Source of the DNA: Echinometra lucunter
Lineage: Eukaryota > Echinodermata > Echinoidea > Camarodonta > Echinometridae
Reading direction: 5' to 3'
Assembly (NCBI GenBank): GCA_029962745.1
Contig: CM057156.1
Coordinates: 29,448,647 to 29,512,646, forward strand
DNA: 64,000 nt
Made by a program: the position numbers and the translations under genes. A model generated the notes under the pieces. It made no database searches and had not been told where the DNA came from. It saw only the letters and a program-made list of their open reading frames with translations. Shown here piece by piece: positions 1-12,029 of this stretch (positions are counted from its first letter, which is position 1; the number at the start of each line of letters is the position of its first letter).

Positions 1-96
1 AAGTAACCTGGCATAAACAATTTCATTTTCTCTTTCTTCTTTCAAATAGCAAAAATAACACAGACTAACACATCGTGAGATCTGACAAGCATCAGT

Positions 97-453
97 ATGG
101 ATGAAACCCTTCCATACAACGAACAAGAGGACGAGTCCTCATTCTCCTCATTATATAGCAGTATGAACGGTACCGACTACGGTCCCCCACCTCAGGGACC
201 CCAATCCGTGATCGTCCCTCTCATTCTCGTCATCATCGCCGTCTTCGCCATCGCCGGCAACTCCCTGGTGATCTTCATCGTGTTACGGTACCGTAAGATG
301 AGGCAGAGTGTGACGAACTTCTACATCATGAACGTAGCCGTCGGCGATCTCGTCTACATGCTGGCCTGTGCCCCTCTCACAGCCGCCCTCTACGCTGACT
401 ATGAATGGAAGTTGGGTAATTTCTTATGCAAGTTCAACGCCTTTTTGCAACAT
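97..453 (+). CDS. GPCR coding exon 1 (N-terminus, TM1, TM2, ECL1)
   Basis: Encodes residues 1-119. The ATG at 97 is the first in the exon and is followed by an acidic, signal-less N-terminus typical of peptide GPCRs. TM1 is about residues 38-62 and TM2 about 73-97. The exon ends FNAFLQH at a GTGAGT donor (454), phase 0. Coding GC content is clearly higher than in the flanking intron. Confidence 0.93.
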
Positions 454-3400
454 GTGAGTATATGTTTACAAACACTCTGTACATACAGCAGTGAAAAATC
501 CATTCTTTGAGGAGTAGTATTAGGATCACTCTATCAACCTATTGACATCCACTCAAAAGTCGTTGTCTGAATTACTCATCAGAGGGTGTATCCATTATTT
601 TTGTGCGAAGATTTCCAAGAATGAACTCGGTGATCCCTAGCATGACTCCTAAAAGAGTATATTTCCACTCGTGTATATATTCATTTATTTGAAGATGTCG
701 TGGTATAGTTGCTCATTTTCACTTGAATCTCAATCCTGGGGTTGATTGTTCGGGGTCCGTCCACTTGACCGAAGGCCTGCGAGACCGAAGGCCCACGAGG
801 CCGACTTTTCTCGTATCGTATTTTCCTTCATCACAAATAATGCGCTATCGGTATATGAAATAATTATGTCTCCTTTAGCATGTAGTCATCGTTGCTCCTT
901 AATAATTATTAAACTTCCTTCTGGCACAGGAATTGGTCAGAGCGGTGTGATTATTATAGATTACATTTTGCTATTTTCGGCCTCGCGGGCCTTCGGTGAA
1001 GTGGGTTGTCACCGATTGTTCGAATCCCAGCTCGTCACTAACGTCTTTCGGGAGGGCATAAATCCCCATTCACCACTCTTCACCCAGGTGTAAATGGTAC
1101 CTTGGCAGTTGCTGGGGTAATTGCAGGACCCTCAGGAAGAACATCAGTTATGTTGATTAGGCTTTCCCTAAGTAAACAATTTTGTTATTATTACGATTGT
1201 TATTATAGAATACAGTACATGTACATCAAACGATAATTTGTGCAAATATTGAAAAACGCGCTCTATTCATTAACTTATAGATAAGGATATTTAAGAAGAT
1301 TTATCTATCTAACAAAAGAAAAATATATTTAGGTGATGGCGTGACCAGAAATTCACAAAAATGGACTTAATCCTCTCCAGAATGACCAGGGAAAGTATAA
1401 CTGGGTGTCTCCGGGTAAAGCCCTGTTTTTCTCACATCTTTGTAAAGAATTTTCCTTTTTTTCTTTATTCGCCTACATACGGAAGAGAACCAGGGGAGGG
1501 TGTAAAAAGCTAGCTTAATGCTTGATGCAATCGTTAAAAAATCAGTGGTTTGGTATTTAATTATAGCCATGTCACTTTTAATTCAAAAAAATTTTATTTC
1601 ACAGAGATATTTATTTATTTGTTTATTTATTCACGTTTTCTTTATAAAAAGCAGGGTGGTCCCACTCAGAGCCGCAGATGGCCTGCTTTACAAGGGAGCC
1701 CTGCTATAGAACAAATACAACAAATACAACGTAAATATAGAATGGTGAATGAAAACATATTTGACAAAAGAAAATGAAATGCAAACATAACATATAGTTA
1801 GAAAGAAATCACAGTAACAGAAGAAAAGAAAAGAAAAAAAAAACCAATGTTGCGTGAGTAAGGTAGCAAGCTATAGATGGATTTTCTTTGTACGTGATGC
1901 AGATTGATCTTATGATGTACAGATGACACCGTAAAAAGTTCCAAACAAAAAACATGGTAATTTAGGTCATTATTTGTTTTCCTTCTAGTTTATGGTTGGC
2001 TTTATATACCAGTGCCCAACGAAATCTCCCTTTAAATCTTATTCAAGTATTAAGTTATATTTCAACTCTCATTTGATGATAATAATAGTAATGAAAAAAA
2101 AACCCCTATGGTTTAGCGTGTGTTCCATCGATGGGTTGAACCATGTACACTGAGGCCATCCATGGAAGTGGTCATGGTGGTGGTAATCTTGTCAATGACG
2201 AGGGCTCAATAACGTTTCAAGTGCCATCGACAGAATAGTGTAGGTTTTCTTTTCTTGCTAATAGCGTGCTTTGTATGACGTCATGCAGCCATTGTAATCT
2301 CGCGAACCTAGAAGTTATGCTAAAATCCATTTTATTATAGAGGAAATCAGTTGGATGATGGTCAAATAAACATTTGAAAAAAGAAGAAGGAATGCAGATT
2401 TATACTTTTGTTAAATGATCTGGTAAATCAAAAACTACAAATACTATTATTCTGATTTTTGGGGTCTTTTTGGTTATACTTTAGAATATATCTACTGTAT
2501 GTTTATTAAAGAAATGTCGATTCATATTTATGTTCATGTTTTTGTTTAAGTATGAGAAAAGCTAGAACTGAATATTGATCTATTTTAGATTAATAAAACA
2601 CAATACAATACACATTCCAATAAAGTATGATATTGATATACCAACCATGCCAAGATGGTCCTAAAAAGGGGTGATAATGTGGATGGAGGAATATGATGAT
2701 TCCATATGGTGTTTGTTTTCAGGCACTTTAGAGCATCCTGGTAGAAAGTTTGCTTTTCTTATTTTGATATACGAATCGCTTGGTTTACTGAGCGTTTCTT
2801 TCTTATTGCTCTTAAATTTGGCCATGACTTAAGAACTATTTGTTCCTGTAAAAAAAAAAAAAGTTTTGAAAAACACAAGAAACTATGTGTGCTCAAAATG
2901 CTAAACCAGTCATTACGATCATGTCAGTACAATGTCTTTCATAGAACTAAGACAAAATAGTCATAAAGAATAATAATAAACACACTTCAGCATAATACAT
3001 CAATATTTTCATTTCATCCCCATGCCATTGTGGATTTTCTGGGAAACACATGCGAGAGATGGCTCCGAAAAACGGACACTAAATGCGCTTTGGAACGATA
3101 TAGATTAAAGTCCCCAGATTTCCGTGATACGGAAAACGGAAAAATTTCACGGACCTCGGGAAGAACAAGGAATTCACGGAATTTCACGGAAAACGCGATT
3201 TTTTCAGGCTAGAAAAATTTGAATTACGTAAAATACAGTGAAAATCATGAAAAACAAAGCAAAATCCAATAAAACAAAACCGTGAATCAGCGGAAAATCT
3301 AGATCAAACCTATTCGCAGTGTTTAGCGTGTGTTCGCCAAGCTTTATCTGCATACTGCACGTGCGTGTATATTAGGGTAACTTACGTTTTTCTAAGATTG

Positions 3401-6400
3401 TTACTATTTACAATTGCTTTATCATATGTTTTGTACATGTCACCGAAGAACACGGAATTTGAAGTTAAGAACACCGAAGAACACGAAATTTTCATTTTAG
3501 AAAACGGAAAACTGGGGACTTTAATATAGATGGATGCAAAACTAATCAGACTAATCATACTTAGCTGATTGAAGGCAAGGAAGAAAAGAAAATACTTTGG
3601 ATGATGAAAACATATTGTATAAACAGCTTCCAACAAGGGGGTAGCAAAGAGTCTAAAGTAATATACGGCTTCCAAAAAAAAAGAAGAAGAAAAAAGAATT
3701 TTATTCTTTTAAGGTCTCTTTATACGACATTCAGATATCATAATAAGCAGAGTAAATACTTTTAAATGTATTGGAGCTAGTTTGATTAACTCTAAATGCT
3801 CCGGTTGTGTGTTCTTTGACTTAAAGGCAAAGAATGCAATTTATGAAGGTGAAATAAGTAAAACAGAACTTAAGTTTTTACAATCCAGAAAGAGAAGTTT
3901 GTAATTAATGCAAAAACATGAGTTGTCGGTTCTTGACTTTGTTGATAAGAAATGTAAGATTTCTGTATCTACAAGTTTAAAGTTGGCATTGGTTCGGATT
4001 GGTCATTTATCTACCTCCAAGCCGAAAGATTCCTGTAACGAAAACGAATTGATAAATGTGATTTTCTTCAATAAAAAGGAACGTATACCTCACTTGTGAG
4101 TTTATAATCATTACAAAGTTTAAAATGCAATTTTGAAAACTAAAAACGATATGATATTACAGTAGTTTGATCCTTCAAAGTAAGAGAAATTACCTGTTTA
4201 TATCTCTAAAAAGTATTTCTGCATCATGCGTTTCTCCACAAACAAAAAAATATGAAAATTTACTTACTAGTATTGAACCAAAGAAAAAAAATGCTGAATT
4301 AACAATTTAAAAAAACACACCATGAAACACGATACATTTGCAATTAACACCATTCTCTATATTGTTTATATATACATAACATTACATTAGCACCATGTTT
4401 ATACCATAATTATAAGGGTACATCTCACCATTTATGATGGAATACTTCTATCATCTGTATTTCCATCCATTCATCTTGGGCAGCATCTTATCCTGTCCGT
4501 CTCCGATCGCTTCGCTGCTCAACCGTTGCAAAATGATTTCCTAAGTTTTCTTCATTTCTCTCCCTCTCTGTCTCCCCCTTTCTCCCTTCCCTCCCCTCCC
4601 TCCCCCTTAAACTCCCCCTCTCTTTTTCTCTCCTTTCTCTGCCTTTTTCTACCCTCCCTTTCTCTCTCTCTCGCTTCCACGTATCTTCTTTGACTTTTTC
4701 ACTATGATATCACGTAATCTTTTCCTGTACGACCTTCCTTTATAACATTTTTATAGCTGCAACAGTTTCTCCTGGGTTAAATATCCCATGCTAATGTATA
4801 TATTTCCCCTTATGTAGCAACATAATTATGCAAAAATATACATAAGAAATATACCAGGCGGACACCATGGCGGATAGTCCATTTCAGCCGTATACTGGCA
4901 GATTACGGCTGTTATTCCATAATGTCGGATTCTGATTAACACTGATTAATCAAATTTCATATTTTCAACTGTGGACCACCTCCCTGCACAAAGTATACCC
5001 CGCCATCTTCCAAACCGAGCCATATAAATTCCTGAACAAAACCCTAAACCTTACATAAAACAAAATGACAATCTACAACCCTAACACTAACTCTCTATCT
5101 TTGACAAAATCAAGCCTTGTGCAATATCGTTGATCAGCTCTTACTTCTTCACAACATAATTATCATCAATGTTAATCCTTCATCATGTTTATGATTGAGT
5201 CAATATATAGAATTTTCTTTTAACATTCACCAATCTATTCTTTTTGAATAATTGAGCTTTTTCAATTATTTTCTTTCAAAAAAAAATCTTCGCCTTTCTC
5301 ATATAACAATAATATGCATGTATACTATTTTAACAATTCAATTAAAAAATAGAACGATGTAATAATAAATTCATCTGCTCAACAGATCTCCCGTTCTAAA
5401 GTTCTCAAATGCTAAGCATATATATTTACGTATAGTTAATTGCTAGCTAATAGATGTGCTTAATAAAAATTCTAATTTTATACTAGCGGTGCATATTTTT
5501 TTTTTATCTAGATGGATTCTATTAATCTCAATATTGAATTACCATTCTTCTCAGTTTGCCAACTTAATGGAAAGCAAGTTTATAATTTCATTTTACATTC
5601 AACTTAAGTGAATTACATGTCCCGAATTTTTAGCCATATACATGCACCTTGCACCCATCGGTCAATACTTTAAAGCGTGCAGACCAAATTATTTCTTTTA
5701 TCATTGATCATAATTTATTCAACAAAATATTCTTCCTACGAATTTGCTTATTAAACTCATATATCGTTTTTTCACATCCATTACCCAATTTCTTTATCCT
5801 ACTATCAATATTCCTTGAATAAGTATCTAGAGTTTTGTTGTAATGTACAATTTTTGAAATGCCTTTTAATACCATTGTAATATTGTGTCTTTATTAATGT
5901 AAATTGTACCCAATTCAGCCTCAAGGCTGCCATGTACAATGCTTTTATACCACAATAAATAAATAAATAAATAAATAAATAAATAGATAAATAAATAAAA
6001 CAATACTTGAAAGATGGATACGACACTTATCAGGACTCCTATTCTCCTCTATGTTTTCCTGTGCGTCTCTTCATAGAACATTTCCAAGAAGTGGCGTCTT
6101 ACAAACGCTTATAATTCTTATCATCATCATTATATTGTTTTTGTGCTTCTCCCTGATGTAGGTTACTGTTCAAGCTACATGCGCGACGTTGACTGTGATG
6201 ACGGTCGACCGTTATTACGTAATCACCAACCCGTTCACATCCCGACAGACCAGAACTATCCTACGGGCTGGAGTCATCTGCTGTGTGGTCTGGATAGGTA
6301 AGATCAGGGGCGCATTGGGCACTTTTACGAAATCCTTGAGCCACCCATATGACGAGGGGAAAAGGGCAAAATATTACTCCAATTTTAGCACTCTTTCTGG

Positions 6401-7929
6401 ATTTCAGCACCAACTATCATCAATTTGTAGCAGAATAACTTTTTTGTTTAAAATGAAATGTATCAAGAATCCGCGTCAGAAAAAAAATTAATCGAACACC
6501 CTCTCTTCAAAAAGCTGTTGATATCGACATTTCACGTCATCCCCTTTCTAACTATTCTGCATGGCTGACAAATGGTTGAAAAACTTTCAGAATCGCTGAA
6601 AATGATTTTCCGACATCAGAGTGGACATGATTTAAGATTGAAAAAAAAAAATGATGCATCGTTCGTTCGTTCATTATGCCAGCGTCAGTTTCTTCTGATG
6701 CGAAAGCCGTCTGAAGTCCGGTCTGCCGTGTCGCCATGTAGTTCATTACGAAAGTGAAAATGCAGGAATTTGACTTAAAGATATCTTTTTGTGAAAGAGT
6801 TCACTGAGAGTTCATCAAATTCTAATCAGTAATATATCTAATAAAAATCATTTGTAGGCCTACTAAAAGAGAGATTATTATCATATCTTGTGTGCTTGTC
6901 TTTCTCTCTCTTAATTCTTTAAACAATATACCCTGCATAACAAGTTCTATTCAGTGTGCAGAGTTTTTATGTTTATTGACCAGAAAATTTGAATTAATAA
7001 TAATTTGTAAATGGACACAAACGAACCAATAAATAATATCTGGAACTTGTCAGAGGAAGATCGAGTGACAGTTCTGATTTCATGTGACAGGAGAATGACT
7101 GCTTGAATAGCTCAAATTTTTATCATGCTCTGTTGATTGAAAGATAGCATCTCCCTTGGTTATTCGATCATGCATTTATAAACCTCCCCGTCTCATTGAA
7201 AGCTAATTTCAATCTTTGCCATCTTGATTTTCAGTCTCTGGTCTAATGCATGTCCCATCGGCCTTGATCTACGGCACAACGAAGCCAGGAGATTTCTTCT
7301 ACAACGGCGAGCTAGTCACCTTCTGCACCACTACCCATACCTCAAAGCGCTTCATCAAATTCAACTCAATGTACGCCATCGGTGTCACTTACGTAGTCCC
7401 ACTCGCTATCATCAGCGTGTGCTATGGCCTAATTCTCGCTCACCTTTGGAAGCTAAGCAAGGGCGGGATCACGGCGACTTCGGGTAAGGCTGCGCACGGT
7501 AAAGGAGGCCAAGCGGCTAGTTTGACCGAAGGCTCCTCGGTGCAGACGGCGACTAAGAAGTGGAAGACGACGCGTATTGTGCTCATCGTCGTCATGCTGT
7601 TCGCCATCTGCTGGGCGCCCATCCACGCTATCAACCTCTGGAACGATGTCGACCCCAATTTCCCGCACGATACCAACTTCATCTACGTGTTTAGAATCGT
7701 CTGTCTGCTTCTAGCTTACTCCAATTCGTGCGTGAACCCAGTGGTGTACGCCCTGGCAGGAAACAGTTTTCAGGTGTATTTTCGCCAGATTTGCCACACC
7801 AGGACCCGAGGCAAGCAGGAGGTTGCGAGCACCAAGACCACCTACACGCATTCGATGCACCGTCATGGAAGGAGAACGTCCAATTCCCAAACAGAGCAGA
7901 TTTCTATGACTGCTAACACATCGGTTTAA
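97..7929 (+). CDS. Kisspeptin/galanin-type neuropeptide GPCR (gene span, 3 coding exons)
   Basis: Coding exons 97-453, 6162-6297 and 7235-7929 join in frame (phases 0 and 1) into 395 residues. The product is a seven-helix rhodopsin-family receptor at the cell surface. Visible marks are a glycosylation site N24-G-T, GNS in TM1 (N55), D84 in TM2, the disulfide pair C111/C195, DRY at 135-137, W163 in TM4, P220 in TM5, CWAP at 290-293 and NPVVY at 332-336. The stretch QATCATLTVMTVDRYYV in TM3 closely resembles kisspeptin receptors (GPR54), a Gq-coupled peptide receptor family. Galanin and allatostatin-A receptors are the nearest alternatives, and the ligand cannot be read from sequence. A CAG-like acceptor at 48-49 indicates at least one non-coding 5' exon outside the window. 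The tail after TM7 is about 55 residues long and rich in Ser and Thr. Confidence 0.93.
760..1009. mobile_element. Foldback/MITE with CACTT...AAGTG ends
   Basis: The left arm reads CACTTGACCGAAGGC and the right arm ends CCTTCGGTGAAGTG, inverted copies that continue into CGAGGCCGA / TCGGCCTCG. The left arm carries an internal duplication of about 16 bp (GACCGAAGGC twice). No clear target duplication was found. A degraded SINE-like box B (GTTCGAATCC) follows at 1018. Confidence 0.5.
1010..1190 (+). mobile_element. Degraded tRNA-derived SINE 3' part
   Basis: A box-B-like GTTCGAATCCC lies at about 1018. It is followed by a body with AAATCCCCATTC, CCCAGGTGTAAATGGTACC and GTTGCTGGGG, a layout typical of marine-invertebrate tRNA SINEs. 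Box A is not found, so this is a truncated or interrupted copy. Confidence 0.4.
1590..1725 (-). mobile_element. Non-LTR retrotransposon 3' tail (fragment)
   Basis: On the minus strand a GC-richer segment (GCAGGGCTCCCTTGTAAAGC...) runs into an AATAAATA-type tail (TATTTATTT on + near 1608-1630). Only the tail is present and there is no reverse-transcriptase frame. Confidence 0.35.
3105..3524. mobile_element. TTAA-flanked MITE, family 1 (AGTCCCCAG ends)
   Basis: TTAA at 3105-3108 is followed by AGTCCCCAGATTTCCGT. The right end reads GGAAAACTGGGGACT and is followed by TTAA at 3521-3524. Inverted ends of about 20 bp with a TTAA duplication are what piggyBac-type transposition leaves. The interior has no ORF of note and repeats CGGAAAACGG-like motifs. 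Confidence 0.6.
4555..4685. repeat. CT-rich low-complexity tract
   Basis: An almost pure pyrimidine run on the + strand (TCTCCCTC / TTTCTCTC variants). No gene was seen here. Confidence 0.7.
5815..6005 (+). mobile_element. Non-LTR retrotransposon 3' tail with (AAAT)n
   Basis: A short body (CAGCCTCAAGGCTGCCATG at about 5918) is followed by roughly eleven AAAT units at 5955-5999. This is the usual end of a LINE with a tetranucleotide tail. No coding part remains. Confidence 0.4.
6162..6297 (+). CDS. GPCR coding exon 2 (TM3, ICL2, TM4)
   Basis: The acceptor is ...CCCTGATGTAG and the exon ends TGGATAG before GTAAGA (phase 1). It encodes residues 120-164 including the DRY motif and the TM4 tryptophan. 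The first codons continue TM3 exactly from exon 1 (...FLQH/VTVQATC...), the arrangement expected in kisspeptin receptors. Confidence 0.93.
6298..7234 (+). other. GPCR intron 2
   Basis: A 937-bp AT-rich intron with a GTAAGA donor and TTTTCAG acceptor. Nothing else recognisable was seen. Confidence 0.8.
7235..7929 (+). CDS. GPCR coding exon 3 (ECL2, TM5-TM7, tail, stop)
   Basis: The acceptor TTGATTTTCAG lies at 7224-7234. The exon encodes residues 165-395 and ends at TAA 7927-7929. ECL2 carries C195, ICL3 is a Gly/Lys/Ala-rich loop of about 35 residues, TM6 has CWAP and TM7 has NPVVY followed by the amphipathic segment FQVYFRQIC, where the Cys could be palmitoylated. Confidence 0.93.
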
Positions 7930-8084
7930 AGTTTGTATTTTTCACGGAGTTGTGCCATATACGAAGCCGAACTGAAAAGACAGAAGCGAGGAAACAAGTT
8001 AACAAGAAAAGTGGACCTTATTGATAAGAGATATGTATTGCACAATTAGTGGCAGACTTATATATTTCACTTGACGATGAAGTG

Positions 8085-8090
8085 AATAAA
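8085..8090 (+). terminator. Candidate poly(A) signal of the GPCR gene
   Basis: AATAAA lies 156 bases after the stop codon, the first canonical hexamer downstream. Others follow near 9124 and 9350, so the true 3' end is not certain. Confidence 0.4.
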
Positions 8091-9881
8091 TAGAATATAC
8101 TTGTATGTACTGCACATAAAGTTATTTATCTCTGTTTATATGGAAAGATACATCAACCATTGCCAATAACCAGATAACCACTTGATTTGGAAAAAAAAAA
8201 TTGTGGTTGAACACTGAAGCTTTTTTGACATGTCTTCACAGAATATACCGCGCTCTAATGAGTGCACGTGGAAAAGAGTGTTTTCAGCACTACATTTAAT
8301 TTCCAATTCTTCAGTATACCAAACTTCGTTTTGATTAAAATTCATTTATATACACGAAGGAATGGACACATGTAACTGTGTAATATATTTATCATGCATG
8401 TTCCTTGAGTGGTTCATATCATAGGGGAGTATAAAAGTGGTGTTTGTCAGCAGAGGAATAATTTAGAGTTGAAAATAAGATCTCGTAAATTTCCTGCAGA
8501 GAAATGGAATAATTTATGTTTGATTTTGTGGGGCTTTTCATTTGCTGACAGAGTTCCAAAAGTTCTTAAAACTTTTCCAAATTATCGACAAGCCTAGACG
8601 ATTCAAAATTTGCCAACAGAATAAAAAGTGTTAATTAGAAGGAGGATAAAGCCTCCGTTACCCCTAAGGCAACCCCCGAGATGATGCGAATATTTCCTGG
8701 AAACAAGGAAATGGGTTCAGTAGTTTTCAGTAAGAAAGAAATAGATTTCAGAATAAATTAGAATGGTAATCCAAAAAGTTTACTGTGACCAGGCGCTGAT
8801 GCTTTTGAAATAGACAAGTCATTTCAATCTAATCATGCTAACAGACCTGTTCACTAATTAATTCAGATTTATGCACGTTTCTCTCCAGAACCCTTCCAGA
8901 AGAAATCAAGTTTGCATACACTAGTCGTTGCTATGTCGGGCAAGCCTATGACAAGCTTCTTAGTATGCGTAGACTTAGTAAACAGATCTATTATGAATAT
9001 TACAATGGGATTGCAAAACAAAGAATGAAATATTGTAATATAATTGGTAAACCGCTGTTTGAACTATTCTTCTTATTCAGTGCCACTGTCAAATTGTGTA
9101 TTCTGTTCTGGAAGACATTGTTTAAATAAACTGCTCTTATACTACCAAATAGTTACAATAATTGTGTATGTAATCATATAGTTAAAACTGGTATCGTCAA
9201 GTGATATACAAACTTTGTATATGAATAATACGTATGTGTAACAATCATGCACATCGCCGGGATCGTGAGCACTGTATGCATTCATCGTAAAGCCATTTAA
9301 TTTTAAAGTGTTTTGCATAATCATATGTTTATCTGGCGTTTGATAATGTAAATAAATATACAGTGTATATAGATATATATTTATATCAGTAAAGTCATGC
9401 TCTATCTATGAGAATGTATTCATGAACCACGCACTACCATACTTTTTAAAGTGTGTTTTATTGAATAAAAAACAATCATATTATTCCATCAGCCCCTCTT
9501 GATTGATGATTCCTATCAATCATGTCAAACTCTTTCTTTATGTGAATAAAAGTGGCTTATTTTACTTGTCGTTTTTGGCAGAATAATATTGTAACTACTC
9601 TAAACATGGAAAAATACCTTCAAAACTTGGTTGTTCTCTGTGAAAGTTAATTTGTTGCATTATATACATTCATGACATCCACTTTATTCTGATGCTTGTA
9701 AATATGAACTGAAATGTTGCAGTGGAGAGGTATATGGTTCAAATTCAAATTTATTCCTGTATTCACATTTCTAGCACTGTCATGAAAGTCGTGTTTTGGT
9801 AAATAAGTGATTAAATTGATAGATGTTTTATCATTGTAGATACATGTGTATTTGTTATAATCACTGCTTGGTCTGAGCAAA

Positions 9882-10014
9882 TAGTTAACAGTAAACAATT
9901 AACAGTAAACAGTTAAGAGTAAACAGTCAACAGTAAACAATTAACAGTAAACAGTTAAGAGTAAACAGTCAACAGTAAACAATTAACAGTAAACAGTTAA
10001 CAGTAAATAATTAA
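9882..10014 (+). repeat. 14-bp tandem repeat in a 42-bp higher-order unit
   Basis: About nine and a half copies of AACAGTAAACAGTT-like 14-mers. Variants AATT, AGTT and AGTC recur in the same order, giving a 42-bp super-repeat, so the array expanded at two scales. Confidence 0.85.
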
Positions 10015-11339
10015 CGACATTGTACACTAAATGTAAAGATTTTATTTACAGAAAGAAACAAAAAAGAGTATTCACATTATTTTAATGTATACATGTAAAT
10101 ATACAATATTTACATATCAAATTATATTCACATATCAACGATAATTAAGATTTGATTTCAATTCAACACAATCCTAACCGATCAACACATCAATGAAAAT
10201 TATATTTTAGCTGATTTCTTTATGTTGTGATGTAATTTCTAAGTTTAGTATTCATTTCATGACTATTATCAAACCACAGACACACACGAAAACGTTTTTG
10301 TCACTACGCAAACAAGTCTACGTGACTATAATTCATATTTTTTAGAAACTGAAACATGAGAAAACATGAAATTTAATTAGGCCAAAGAGATGGTCTTTCT
10401 GGAGAATTTTGAAAATGGCTTCCGAGTTTTAAAGTACCTAATATTTCTCATTCAATGCATAAACGCAATACAGGAACAGTGTCCATTTTACAAATATTTG
10501 AATTCATACTCATTTCATCGATAATATTACTTTGTTGAATTGTATGGCAGTGTGTTTTCGTAAAATGCAACTAGCAAACCAATGTAAATTCAGATAATTC
10601 ATAAATTGGTGAGACAGATATGAAATCCCTTTCAAATGACTATCACATAATGATTATTTATAATTTTATAGATTTTTTCTCTTCATGTAGATACTATAAA
10701 TGAAGACAAATTTCTGCAGCAAATATTGTAAAATCTAATGTGTACTCAGAAGATCAATTATTACTTAAATAAGGAATAGATATACCCTCTGATGTAATCG
10801 CTGTGTAATAAACTACAATGCATTATGCCCTAATTCAGATGAATTTTGAAGATGATCATTGGGAAATGGAGGATAAATGCAATCTTAGCATGAAATGCTT
10901 CAATATTTGGATTCATTTCAACCGACACCTTACCGTATACGAAGAACGCCATCTACGGTAAGATTCCTTTTCAGCGAACATGGAACATACTTGCCAAAAT
11001 CATTTAGAGAATGAAGACATTATAGTTATAATCATCACCATAATAATATCGTACAGAATACCAGGGAAAGTGTTCGATTGATCTACTGAGACAGCGGATC
11101 GGGTCTTTTCCCTGATAAAAAGCATCAATAAACCACAACTTTTATTTCAATAATCATAACACATTCATAGAGATCTAGGGAGATTAAAAAAAAAGTGTTT
11201 TAATATTGTTGTCACAAAGCAATGACGAAGATGGGAAATAAGCGAGCAAGGAAAGGGCCCCTAACAAGTACACCAAGAGCTAAGATCAAAAAGATCTCTT
11301 TGAGAAGGGAAGAGAGAGTGAGAGAGGGGAAGGGGGAAC

Positions 11340-11340
11340 A

Positions 11341-11387
<47 letters not shown>

Positions 11388-11485
11388 GATATAAGCTTGA
11401 AGTTATAGCGAGACAAAAATGCATTGGAAGAATGAAAGAGTTAAAAATGAGAAAATTTAAGAAGAGAGGTTGAAAGATAGGGAGA

Positions 11486-11519
<34 letters not shown>

Positions 11520-11520
11520 C
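11340..11520 (+). repeat. (GA)n microsatellites and purine-rich tract
   Basis: Two GA runs (about 11346-11385 and 11489-11518) lie in purine-rich DNA. Frames across it translate as Arg-Glu or Ser-Leu runs and are not genes. Confidence 0.85.
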
Positions 11521-12029
11521 AGATACAGGCAGACAAACGGGGAGGGGGGCGGGGGTACTGCTTGATTCATTTACTTTACCCGTCCTAATTGGGAGTATAA
11601 TAGAGCGCGTCACTATAGATCAGTTAACATTTTTTTAATGGCTCCAGAATATACAAAGAGATGTAAAGAATTCGTAACTGGCCGACAGAAAATGTTAAAT
11701 GAGGTGCTACATCACTCACCCCACTAACGATGCCCCCCGTAAAGACATCCATACAGTTAATTAATGTTTCAAAATACCGGAAACTCTCTCCAAGTTGAAA
11801 GTATACAAAATGTCATTTATTTTACGACAAGGAATACTGAAAGTACTGATTTTCAAACACAAAACACATCCTGGTTAAACGTTATCTCATTTTTTAGAGT
11901 AAATTTCACTGCATATATCTTTTTTACGACATTTGGAAACATCTAAGCTAGTATGTGCCAAACTTGTATCCTGGATCGTGATAAAATTATATTTCTGATG
12001 ACTTGTTTTCTCTCTCTCTGTCTGTTTAG

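Larger units (their letters stand above)
454..6161 (+). other. GPCR intron 1
   Basis: A 5.7-kb intron with GTGAGT and TAG ends. It holds a foldback element (about 760-1009), a degraded SINE fragment (about 1010-1190), two LINE-tail-like segments (about 1590-1725 in reverse orientation and 5815-6005), a TTAA-flanked MITE (3105-3524) and a CT-rich tract (about 4555-4685). No exon-like frame with convincing splice sites was seen. Confidence 0.8.
7930..12029. other. GPCR 3' UTR and repeat-poor AT-rich intergenic DNA
   Basis: After the 3' UTR this stretch holds a 14-bp tandem repeat (9882-10014) and GA-rich microsatellites (11340-11520). No open frame has plausible codon use or splice sites, and nothing else recognisable was seen. 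Confidence 0.6.

Noticed and set aside
746..1093. 115-codon frame near a foldback element
   Set aside because: It runs across inverted repeats and SINE-like sequence, and the peptide has no domain character.
11212..11613. 133-codon minus-strand frame with a Ser-Leu run
   Set aside because: Generated by GA microsatellites; no splice sites or domain.
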